A stretch of 11,876 bases of DNA, taken from positions 1 to 11,876 of the forward strand of contig DANL01000010.1 in the NCBI GenBank assembly GCA_002499865.1. The letters are read 5' to 3'. Source of the stretch: Euryarchaeota archaeon UBA121. Its GTDB lineage: Archaea; Thermoplasmatota; Poseidoniia; Poseidoniales; Thalassarchaeaceae. The translations under genes were made by a program, and so were the position numbers. Below the pieces are notes generated by a model that did not search any database, was not told the DNA's origin, and worked only from the letters and a program-made list of their open reading frames with translations. Numbering within the stretch: the first letter of the stretch is position 1; each line of letters starts with the position of its first letter. This document shows positions 1 through 7,300 of this stretch, piece by piece.

Positions 1-512
1 CCTTCGCCACCTGTTCCAGGTTCGGCATCAGATTGACCATCTCCTTCTCCACCTTCGTAATCTGGGTCGTAGGCATCAGGTATTCCATCACCATCCGAAT
101 CAGATGACGAGCCGTCGTTGGGGTCATTAGGGAACGGATCAGATCCGTCCGCCACTCCGTCACCATCAGTATCCGCTGAGTTCGGGTTAGTACCCGAAGC
201 GTATTCTTGGCTGTTTGTCAGTCCGTCCCCGTCGGGGTCAGCGTTGGCATCTCCAGCTGAGTTAGGATTCAGACCATAGGTCACTTCCCACCCATCTGGC
301 AATCCATCGTTGTCCGTATCGGGGTTGTTCATATCAGTTCCTGCAGCTTGCTCCTCGGCATTGGTGAGCCCATCATTGTCCCAGTCTGCACCACCATCAG
401 AGGGGTCCAGTGGGTCAGATCCATCGGCACTTACGCCAACGGAGCCCGCCATTGTTACAAGGAGCAGTGCAATTAGCATGCTCGCGTTCTTTGTCTTCTG
501 CATTTTCATCAT
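1..512 (-). CDS. Secreted TSP3-repeat calcium-binding protein, 3' end outside the window
   Basis: The first 170 codons are visible and the gene runs off the left edge. Residues 1-29 form a clear signal peptide: basic start (MMKMQKTKN), hydrophobic core (LIALLLV), probable cleavage after VSA. Five D-x-D-x-D-G loops follow at about residues 43-48, 65-70, 92-97, 114-119 and 138-143. They alternate with linkers such as LPDGWEVTYGLNP and LTNSQEYASGTNP, which are typical of thrombospondin type 3 repeats that bind calcium. From about residue 150 the protein becomes rich in Gly, Glu and Asp, probably a flexible linker to an unseen domain. GGAG at 515-518 lies only 2 bases before the ATG at 512 and 5 bases before a second in-frame ATG at 509, so 509 may be the true start. 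It is probably exported to the cell surface or medium. The function of the missing C-terminal part is unknown. The export and TSP3 calls are firm. Confidence 0.88.
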   Translation of the reverse strand, partial: MMKMQKTKNASMLIALLLVTMAGSVGVSADGSDPLDPSDGGADWDNDGLTNAEEQAAGTDMNNPDTDNDGLPDGWEVTYGLNPNSAGDANADPDGDGLTNSQEYASGTNPNSADTDGDGVADGSDPFPNDPNDGSSSDSDGDGIPDAYDPDYEGGEGDGQSDAEPGTGGE

Positions 513-529
513 ATCTCCAAATTCAGTTC

Positions 530-548
530 AGAGAACCCGCTGTTCTCT
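530..548. promoter_or_regulatory. 19-base palindrome, copy 1, just upstream of the TSP3 gene
   Basis: AGAGAAC-CCGCT-GTTCTCT: two perfect 7-base arms around a 5-base spacer, ending 18 bases before the TSP3 start codon. A related copy lies at 746-764. The position suits an operator or a leader-RNA hairpin. Which of the two it is cannot be decided from sequence. Confidence 0.55.
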
Positions 549-592
549 CTTTCCGTAAACAGCTAGCGCTGGGGCGTCCTTCGCTAGGATGC

Positions 593-609
593 TTCCGGGA
601 GATCCGGAA
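593..609. promoter_or_regulatory. GC-rich dyad TTCCGG-N5-CCGGAA
   Basis: Perfect 6-base arms TTCCGG and CCGGAA around the spacer GAGAT. It has the same 5-base spacing as the two 19-base palindromes on either side of it, but a different arm sequence. It could be a second operator type or an RNA hairpin. No T-run follows on either strand, so it is not a simple terminator. Confidence 0.4.
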
Positions 610-648
610 ATTCTATTTGAACGAGAATATCTATTATCAATAATACTG

Positions 649-667
649 AAAAACGCTTCACTAAGCG
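649..667 (-). terminator. Hairpin plus T-run, probable end of the pab operon
   Basis: Read on the minus strand, CGCTT-AGTG-AAGCG (654-667) is a perfect 5-base stem with a 4-base loop, followed directly by five T. It lies about 150 bases after the stop of the last operon gene. Either the hairpin or the T-run alone (archaeal terminators need mainly a T-run) could end the transcript. The stem is short, so confidence is moderate. Confidence 0.5.
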
Positions 668-745
668 CCATTTTATGACTCCAGTAACTATTGTTTTTTT
701 GTTCTCGTCCCTCCATTATCGTCATCCGGTCTCACGGGCTTTCAT

Positions 746-764
746 AGGGAACCCACTGTTCCCT
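746..764. promoter_or_regulatory. 19-base palindrome, copy 2, downstream of the pab operon
   Basis: AGGGAAC-CCACT-GTTCCCT: perfect 7-base arms and a 5-base spacer. It matches copy 1 (530-548) at 16 of 19 positions in the same orientation. Two of the three differences are the paired positions 3 and 17, changed together (A-T to G-C), so the dyad is kept. It lies 49 bases past the stop of the zinc-ribbon gene. Confidence 0.55.
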
Positions 765-813
765 CTACATTCTCAGAGTAATGAATGATATTTCAATGGT
801 TCCCGTGGTAGAT

Positions 814-1215
814 TCACGGAGTTAGTCTAGATAATTCTGCCTTGAATCTAGCTGAACCCAGGAAATGAAGAACCGGAGTCGCCAATGTAGCGAGAAGTAG
901 CGTACCGAAGAATACTCCTGACCACAGCTCTATCCCTCTTCCTAGTGTGAGAAATAAGATCCATCCCGCACTAGTGAATGCAAGTGGACGGTACCTCTTG
1001 CTGTATAGGACTAGTCTGGCTCTTGCAAGCTCATCACTGTAGAATTGAGGAGCCTCATCTAGACTTACTAGCCCTGTCTCAACTGCACAACGACCACAAA
1101 TCAGGTAACGGGGACCATTGCCACTGACGAAATGTGACTGATGGTAAGTCTGATTGCATTTCCTACACGTCGGCATGTATCTCATCATTTCCAGTAGGCC
1201 TATGTCCTTCAACAC
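814..1215 (-). CDS. Small zinc-ribbon membrane protein
   Basis: I do not recognise the family. From the first possible start the protein has 133 residues. Residues 17-43 form a zinc-ribbon: C17-x2-C20 and C40-x2-C43, the second pair in LICGRC. A charged stretch follows (about 55-78), then two hydrophobic segments at about 79-91 and 98-119 that should be membrane helices or a hairpin, and a short basic C-terminus. The zinc-ribbon is probably cytoplasmic. The GTG at 1215 uses the last base of the preceding TAG stop, suggesting translational coupling. No good ribosome site precedes it. In-frame ATGs at 1188, 1185 and 1176 all leave the cysteines intact and are plausible alternatives. It is the last gene of the p-aminobenzoate cluster, but nothing in its sequence ties it to that pathway. 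The reading frame is probably real. The function is unknown. Confidence 0.7.
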   Translation of the reverse strand: MLKDIGLLEMMRYMPTCRKCNQTYHQSHFVSGNGPRYLICGRCAVETGLVSLDEAPQFYSDELARARLVLYSKRYRPLAFTSAGWILFLTLGRGIELWSGVFFGTLLLATLATPVLHFLGSARFKAELSRLTP

Positions 1216-3515
1216 TACGGTCGTCTAAACTGCTCCTCGATTTTATCATTGGATATTACCGGTTTCCTCGTCAGGAACTCGGACAGTAAATCACGACCTC
1301 TTGGACTACCTACAGATTCAGGATGGAATTGAACACCATCAATGGGTAATGTCCGATGAGTCATCCCCATGACAAGTTCTCCTGTATGGTCCCAGGAATT
1401 GGGTATCAAATCACTATCCCTCGGTAAGAGAATCAAACTGTTATACCTCATCATAATTGATTTTCTTGGTAATCCTCCAAATATGCCAGTGCCGTCACTG
1501 ATGATTATACTTGGTGTTCCATGAACAGGGCCCTTAGGGGACTCAACTAGTTCCCACCCATCTGCTAAACCTAGCGCTTGATGTCCCAGGCACAATCCTA
1601 GGACCGGTATTCGTTTACAATCTACAATCAGCTTTCCTGAGACGCTTCTCCTGGCAAGCTCCATCGTTATTGGGTATGATTCTGGTCTCGAAGGACCGGG
1701 CCCTAGAATTATTCTATCTGGACTAGTGTTGAGTAGTAATTCATCTACTGCTTCGGAAACAGAACCTGTATCGAAATTTCTTCCATCTGCAATTACCACA
1801 TCTGAACCTAATGAAGACATTACTTCGGCAATATTTCGAGTGAAAGAATCCAAGTTATCAATTAGAAGGGTGCAACCCTCAATTTTTTCACAGGGATAAT
1901 TCAATATGGATCCAGAACCCCCTTCTTTCGCTATTGGACCCGGACTCAGGTGATCAATTATTCCTCCATGCTCAGGAACAGGATATATCTCCACTTCTCT
2001 TTCTGGCAAGTCCTTGTTTGAGAAACCGGTCCTGAAACCCCATGCCGACTCTGTAACCGCGGCCGCCTTCCAGCGTGCTTCTTCAACCTCCTCCGCTGGG
2101 GATGAACCTATCACAATCCCTCCTCCTGCCTGAACGGTTGCATGCCATTTTTCGGGGCCAGAGTGAGCCTCCAAGGTCCTAATGAGAATATTCCAGTCGG
2201 CTATTCCATATCCTCTGTGGATATGTCCTATGGAACCTGTCCAAGCACCTCTAGGACTTTCTTCAAGCTCATCTATTGCCGCCAGAGTAACTGTCTTCGG
2301 ACAACCAGTAACCGATCCTCCGGGGAACATTAGGGATGTAACTTCGGATGTGGTGAAACCAGGTGCTAATTCCCCCTGCACTCCGCTGACAAGGTGCTGA
2401 ACGTTAGAGAGAGACTCTATTCTCCACCCAGACCAATGAACAGTACCAGGCTTACACACCTTACTGAGATCATGTCTTTCTAAGTCCACCAGCATTAGAT
2501 GTTCAGATATCTCTTTCTCGCTAGAGATCATTTCTTCTCTGAGCTTCTGGTCCTCCTCCACGCTCCCCCCTCTCTTTCTGGTCCCCTTGATTGGTCTTGT
2601 TCTGACCCTCCCCTGATCTAGCTCAACCAGTCTCTCAGGACTTGAGGAAGCTACTGACCATCCTAGGTCAGATACCATCATCCACGATGAGAAGGGAGCT
2701 GGATTTGAGCGAGTTAGAAGGAGAAAAGAGTCCCATGGATGACCTGGTATTTCTCCCCTCCACTTTCTTCCGTAGTTAACTTGATACAGATTTCCACCAG
2801 TAATGCTCTCTCTGACTCTAGACACTTTCTTAGCATGATCCGAATCACTCTCGCTATGGGGCACAGAATCTAATTTCGGAATCGTGGGCATACTGAAACC
2901 TTCCATCTCTGGTAACTCTAGATCAAGCCATGGATGGCCTTCTATCCCTAATACGCCTATCTCACCGCTATTTCTATCGTGAATAAACCATGCATCTGCC
3001 CTCCAAAGGACACCTAGTACAGAACCAGGCACAGGCGTATTGGAGAGTCTGATAGGCTCAGACCATCTTGAGAGATCATAACCTAGTATTCCAGTGAAAC
3101 CTCCTGGATGAAATGTGACGTCTGTATGACATTCTGAAGTAATCTCAAACTTACTAATACAATCCAAGGCTTCCGTGAGGCTAGCGCAATATGCTTCTTC
3201 AAATGTGCTCCACTTCCCCTCCTCTCTTTTCTGAAAAATCAGATTTAGTGGTGAAGGAGAGCCCAATGATACTTCTCCACAAAGGGCAGAAGGAACCTCT
3301 TCTGAGAATTCACCTTCTGGTTCAACCATCAATACTCTGACACTATCTAAAGAAGGGAGTAAAGATCTCTTTGAGAGATCAGTAACAGGACCTCCCGAGT
3401 GTAGTAGTAACTCATCTTCAGAAGAACCACCTTCTTCTCTGAGGTGTATAAGTAGGTCTATGAGAAGCTCTTCATTTTCAGAAATTCCTAGTGACTCCCA
3501 CCTAGAATTATTCAT
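1215..3515 (-). CDS. pabBA: Aminodeoxychorismate synthase, PabB-PabA fusion
   Basis: This 766-residue fusion should make 4-amino-4-deoxychorismate from chorismate and glutamine. Residues 1 to about 490 are the chorismate-binding component. Visible signatures are LLHSG (37-41) and GYDLSR (145-150) as in E. coli PabB, YQVNYGR (244-250), RPIKGT (307-312), LMLVDLERHDL (340-350), QHLVSGV (373-379), PGGSVTGCPK (398-407), GSIGHI (427-432) and GGGIVIGSSP. Lys310 in PIKGT is the residue typical of PabB, where anthranilate synthases carry Ala, so I prefer PabB over TrpE. After a linker (about 495-546), residues 548-750 are a class I glutamine amidotransferase: GPGPSRP (605-611), nucleophile Cys642 in GLCLGHQ, and His731 and Glu733 in GVQFHPES. 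The usual RYHSL motif reads RYNSL. The ATG lies inside the end of pabC (8-base overlap, ATGAATAA), with GGAG 10 bases upstream. An anthranilate synthase (TrpEG) is the main alternative. Confidence 0.9.
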   Translation of the reverse strand: MNNSRWESLGISENEELLIDLLIHLREEGGSSEDELLLHSGGPVTDLSKRSLLPSLDSVRVLMVEPEGEFSEEVPSALCGEVSLGSPSPLNLIFQKREEGKWSTFEEAYCASLTEALDCISKFEITSECHTDVTFHPGGFTGILGYDLSRWSEPIRLSNTPVPGSVLGVLWRADAWFIHDRNSGEIGVLGIEGHPWLDLELPEMEGFSMPTIPKLDSVPHSESDSDHAKKVSRVRESITGGNLYQVNYGRKWRGEIPGHPWDSFLLLTRSNPAPFSSWMMVSDLGWSVASSSPERLVELDQGRVRTRPIKGTRKRGGSVEEDQKLREEMISSEKEISEHLMLVDLERHDLSKVCKPGTVHWSGWRIESLSNVQHLVSGVQGELAPGFTTSEVTSLMFPGGSVTGCPKTVTLAAIDELEESPRGAWTGSIGHIHRGYGIADWNILIRTLEAHSGPEKWHATVQAGGGIVIGSSPAEEVEEARWKAAAVTESAWGFRTGFSNKDLPEREVEIYPVPEHGGIIDHLSPGPIAKEGGSGSILNYPCEKIEGCTLLIDNLDSFTRNIAEVMSSLGSDVVIADGRNFDTGSVSEAVDELLLNTSPDRIILGPGPSRPESYPITMELARRSVSGKLIVDCKRIPVLGLCLGHQALGLADGWELVESPKGPVHGTPSIIISDGTGIFGGLPRKSIMMRYNSLILLPRDSDLIPNSWDHTGELVMGMTHRTLPIDGVQFHPESVGSPRGRDLLSEFLTRKPVISNDKIEEQFRRP

Positions 3516-4296
3516 GAACCGAACTCTCCGTTTTCTTTACTGAACTCAATCTTTTTGACCATCCCTCAGAAGCCACTTTGTAAAGTCGTCCTCTTGGATT
3601 ACCAATCTTTCTACCATCTATTTTTCCTAGTGATTTTATTCCCATTCCGCTACCACAAACAATCATCTCAGAGCATCTTCTAATCATTCCAAGTGTTATC
3701 TTGGCACCTCTTACAGGAATTCCAGAAATCTCCAAAAATGGCTTGATTACTTGCAGGGATACCGAGTCTAGTGCCCCATCACTGTGCCTTGGGTGGTATG
3801 CTACTCCATCACTATCGAGAAGCAGGGGAGCGCATCTATCTCCATCGATCAGATTCCCATTCTCGAAGAGGAGGCCAATATCGGAACCATTGCTTATTGC
3901 AGCTTCTCTAGCATCACGATATGGCTGGTAGTCCCCATGTTTTGTTCCTCTAATGCCATCGTTCCAAACAGGAGCACCAAGTGATATTGCGGACAATGGT
4001 GTATCTGGCCACGTCCTGTTTATCGAACCTTCCAAGATTATTTCTCCGTCTGATGTCACCTTCACAATGAGAAGGAATGGATCTTGATCAGAGCATTCAT
4101 TCCGTTCTTCTGGAGGGCTTACTTCTCCTAGCTTTGAGAACACTCTGTCTGACAGGTCAGATGGACATTCCAAGCCCAGCCTCTCAGCATGCCTGATCAT
4201 CCTTTCAAAGTGAAGCTCTGAGGACATCAGGCAATTTCCTCCATCCCAGCCTATTGCCGACCAAACGGAAGAGTCTGGAACGTCGGAGGTAATCAT
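3508..4296 (-). CDS. pabC: Probable aminodeoxychorismate lyase (class IV aminotransferase fold)
   Basis: A PLP enzyme expected to cleave 4-amino-4-deoxychorismate to p-aminobenzoate and pyruvate. It has 262 residues, slightly short for the family. The PLP lysine is Lys119 in GTKHGDY. Other family features are HFERMIRHAERLGL (29-42), GNLIDGDR (147-154), SDGALDSVS (172-180), and GSGMGI plus IDGRKIG near 215-232. Oddities: the N-terminal segment of about 20-25 residues that usually carries the DRGFxxGDG motif is missing. The position where the family normally has Glu, in a TEG-like motif, appears to hold Asp151. The Asn that follows in that motif reads Ala. The start is well fixed: an in-frame TGA lies nine codons upstream, with no other start codon between. 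GGAGG sits only 2 bases before the ATG. The assignment to PabC rather than a branched-chain or D-amino-acid aminotransferase rests mainly on the overlapping pabBA gene. Confidence 0.8.
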   Translation of the reverse strand: MITSDVPDSSVWSAIGWDGGNCLMSSELHFERMIRHAERLGLECPSDLSDRVFSKLGEVSPPEERNECSDQDPFLLIVKVTSDGEIILEGSINRTWPDTPLSAISLGAPVWNDGIRGTKHGDYQPYRDAREAAISNGSDIGLLFENGNLIDGDRCAPLLLDSDGVAYHPRHSDGALDSVSLQVIKPFLEISGIPVRGAKITLGMIRRCSEMIVCGSGMGIKSLGKIDGRKIGNPRGRLYKVASEGWSKRLSSVKKTESSVHE

Positions 4297-4337
4297 GGCC
4301 TCCGAGAGAGGGTTGCAGATTCAAGCTCTTCGATAGA

Positions 4338-7300
4338 TCATATTATGTCATCAATAAAGGAGGGGTCTAAGTCATCGTCGTCATCAAGTCCTTCTGCAAG
4401 GTCGTCCAAATCCTCAAAATCCAAATCATCAGCCAAATCATCGAGATCATCAATATCCAATTCGTTGTCATCTTCTACACCTAGAAGCTCATCAGCCACT
4501 TCCGCTGAAGCTTCTCTCGTGACCCCGGTGTACTCCCCTCCAATCGGTTGTACCATGGCATCCTCTCCCATTCCATCGTAACTTACTGCCGGCGAGTCCG
4601 GCTCTTCTCCGAAGGAATCAGAAGAGATCTCCAGATCATCTAGTCCGAACTCTTCTTCTTCAGTTAACCCAGAAGACTCTCTCATCATCTGTTCCTCTAG
4701 CTCAACTTCCAGAGCACCCATCTCCCAAGGTTGAGGAGCAGAATCCTTTCTCGGCCTGATGAATAGTACAGCTCCAGCCAGAATCATAAGAGCCGATAAT
4801 AGCGCTATCAGTGTGTTCATATCTCCACTCATTAGCTGATCAATCCAAGATGCTCCTTCCTCACCTCCCCCATCTTCGGAGGAGCCGAAAGAGCTCTCGG
4901 ACCATGGCAGAATCTGTAATGGATCGACTGCCAATCTATTGACCTCTCCATCGAATGCTACTACAACGACCCAGTAAGACAAGGTATTGTCCAAGGGAGC
5001 CCCATCAAAATCACTCAGTATCAGTAGGTTGCCCATCACTTCCTGAGAGCTTCCGCCTATCATCGAACTAACTTGTGTAGCGTTTCTGACGTCCTCGAAT
5101 GGATCAAGACTCACGAATACTCGATATGACTGAACTTGTGGATCCTGACTGATATCCCAGGTTATATCGATCTGTGAACCAGAACTGTCCCAGTATCCAC
5201 GTACTCCAGTAACCTCTGGCAGATGCAACCCTGGATCGAGACTGTTTTCATCAACTAGAGCTATTGATGAGGTCCTAAGATTGGTTAGCCATGCATTTCC
5301 TGAAGAGTCCACAGGAACTACCGTGACCCACGTCATTATGGAGGGGGCAAGACTTCTCCCATCAGACAGTTCTTCGATCGTGATCGGCAGTTGCGAGCTC
5401 CTCTCAACCACAGCAACTGGGTTCATGTTACTAGCATCAGAGAAAGGTACTACGTCAGCGAATATTAGGTATTCATACAAGTCTGAAGCCATACTCTCCT
5501 GGAATGTAACAAACATACCATCCCCATCATCTCCCAATCTCTCCTCTAGTACGGGGGCAATCAGCCTGTCCGGGGGAGTAATGTCACCTCTGTTATCAAC
5601 AGGCGTGACTATCGAGATATGGTCATCAAGACCTGTCAGGAAAACATTCCCCTTGATATCATGAATTGTTACTGCGACATATAGTGGAATATCCGGTATT
5701 ATGGGAGATATCTCAAGAGAATCTACCGAGTTTCCGTACATGGCTTCTTCGATGGTCATCTGTAACTGAAGTATGCCTCCAATTTGCCTCTGATCGACTA
5801 CAATTAGATTGCATGAAGTAGGATCGTTGGTGCATACTTCACTTAGCGCGCTTAAATTATTTAGGGGGTAATCAGAAACCCATACAGTGTAGTAGCTGAA
5901 GTCAGATGCAGTAGATCTATTCCATACTATGTCAATCTTGGTCCCATCATCATCTGGGTGGTCCCAGGCAATCAGACCATCTACTCTCTCAGGTGCATTG
6001 GCAGAGCCCTCTTGGTCGGCCTCTGGAGTAGCGTCAACGACCATTACCGAATTTACATTGGAATTGCCCCAGTCGTCAGATGCAACTACTCCAATCCAAT
6101 ATGTCACTCCATCTTGCAAAGGAGATGAACCCAGTGAGTCGATAATTACCTCGCTTACGCTGCAATCTGGAATAAACTCTGCCACAGGCCATCCGTCAAC
6201 TGTGCTGGGGGGTTGCCAACCAGATGCAGGAAGGGCATAAACCGTGTAGAATGAGCAGTCTTCCTCTTCGTTTATGTCCCATGTAACCTGAATCCTTCCG
6301 CCCTCATCTTCTGGAACGTCCTCAGCCGTAGTCCCTAGTATCATTGAGGGGGCGATACCGTCGTTGAGGCCACCTGCTGTAGTGACCGGGCCAAAGATAG
6401 TGACATTGCTTGGGTCATATTGTCCAGAAGCATCAACACAGGCCGCGGCAAACCAGTATACTCTCTGAGGGGACAGCTCCATTACCGTAGAATTACCTGA
6501 AGAGAATGGTATGTCTACCTCTCCCGTGAGAGCAATAGCATTAGTGATATCCTGTTCAGCCGCCCATATCCTAGTACTTCCTGGATCTAGCTCTCCGCAC
6601 ATAGACCACTCGAGGACAAGACTCCCCGCGGTTCCCCCAGATATTGCCTCAGCAACTAACCACTCCGGAGGACTCGGCATCTCATCAGTTGGTGTAACAC
6701 TCCCGGGCCATGCAATTGCATCTCCCAAAGTCCCGTCCGGGTACTCTATTGCTATAGCAGCCCTGTATAATCTGTCATCGGACAATGCCTCGGTTATCCC
6801 ATCATTGTCCGCCTCTGTTACCATAACTGAAGTCTGTGACCAGAATGGAATAGTGATGTAAGTGGAGAAGTCATCTAACTCGTCCTCGCTTGGGTTCCAG
6901 TCCTCCCTTCCTGTTGCGTCCCAAACAAAAATCCTGTAACCGCTCCAAGCGGCATCTTCAGCAGGTAGCCAAGTTACTTCCAGGACTCCACCTCCGTCAT
7001 TGGGCCTGTCAGTAATGTTGACTATATTCGTTGGAACCTCAATCCTCTCCCAATCATAAGTAATCCTAACTTTCATTTTACCATCACTGGGAGACTGTAA
7101 CTGAATATGAGTCTCCGCAGAAGAATAACCCGGTCCAACTTGGGATATTGCGGACTGGAAAGCTGACTGTATTCCGGGGTTCATCGTCTGCATGTCCCAG
7201 CTTCCAGAATAGTTGAGAAATGATGATCTCGCCCACACCCAAGCCCCTGCTTCTGGTGAAGACATGGTCATCGCAAGTGGATTCATTGGAAGCCTACCCG

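Larger units (their letters stand above)
513..813. other. Palindrome-rich intergenic region between the pab operon and the TSP3 gene
   Basis: No credible gene is present in these 301 bases. On the minus strand this is the 3' untranslated region of the p-aminobenzoate operon followed by the promoter and leader of the TSP3 gene. It contains at least four perfect inverted repeats (530-548, 593-609, 654-667, 746-764) and a looser one, CTAGCG-N13-CGCTAG at 563-587. An AT-rich block at about 626-648 and a CATAAAAT string at about 672-679 (minus strand) are the only TATA-like stretches I see. Neither is a convincing BRE/TATA pair, so I do not call a promoter. Confidence 0.6.

Noticed and set aside
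530..548. LexA/DinR-type box (GAAC-N4-GTTC)
   Set aside because: The spacer here is 5 bases, not 4, and no DNA-damage gene is nearby. The resemblance is limited to GAAC/GTTC.
310..643. Two plus-strand open frames over the start of the TSP3 gene
   Set aside because: They oppose a well-supported signal peptide and calcium repeats and show no domain of their own.
691..700. T-run on the plus strand as a terminator
   Set aside because: No plus-strand gene ends there. On the minus strand it is an A-run.
528..725. A 65-codon open frame on the minus strand in the intergenic region
   Set aside because: It runs through three of the inverted repeats and the T-run hairpin, has no recognisable domain or signal, and its stop falls inside the palindrome. 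The region reads better as regulatory sequence.
1215..3515. Anthranilate synthase TrpEG as the primary call
   Set aside because: PIKGT carries the PabB-type lysine, the N-terminus has LLHSG rather than an LLES-type motif, and the neighbour is a pabC-like gene. Kept only as an alternative.
4345..4581. Plus-strand open frame rich in Ser and Lys
   Set aside because: It is the mirror of the Asp-rich tail (GAT/GAC codons read as ATC/TCA/TCG on the other strand). The minus-strand frame continues into a clear TM helix and FN3 domains.
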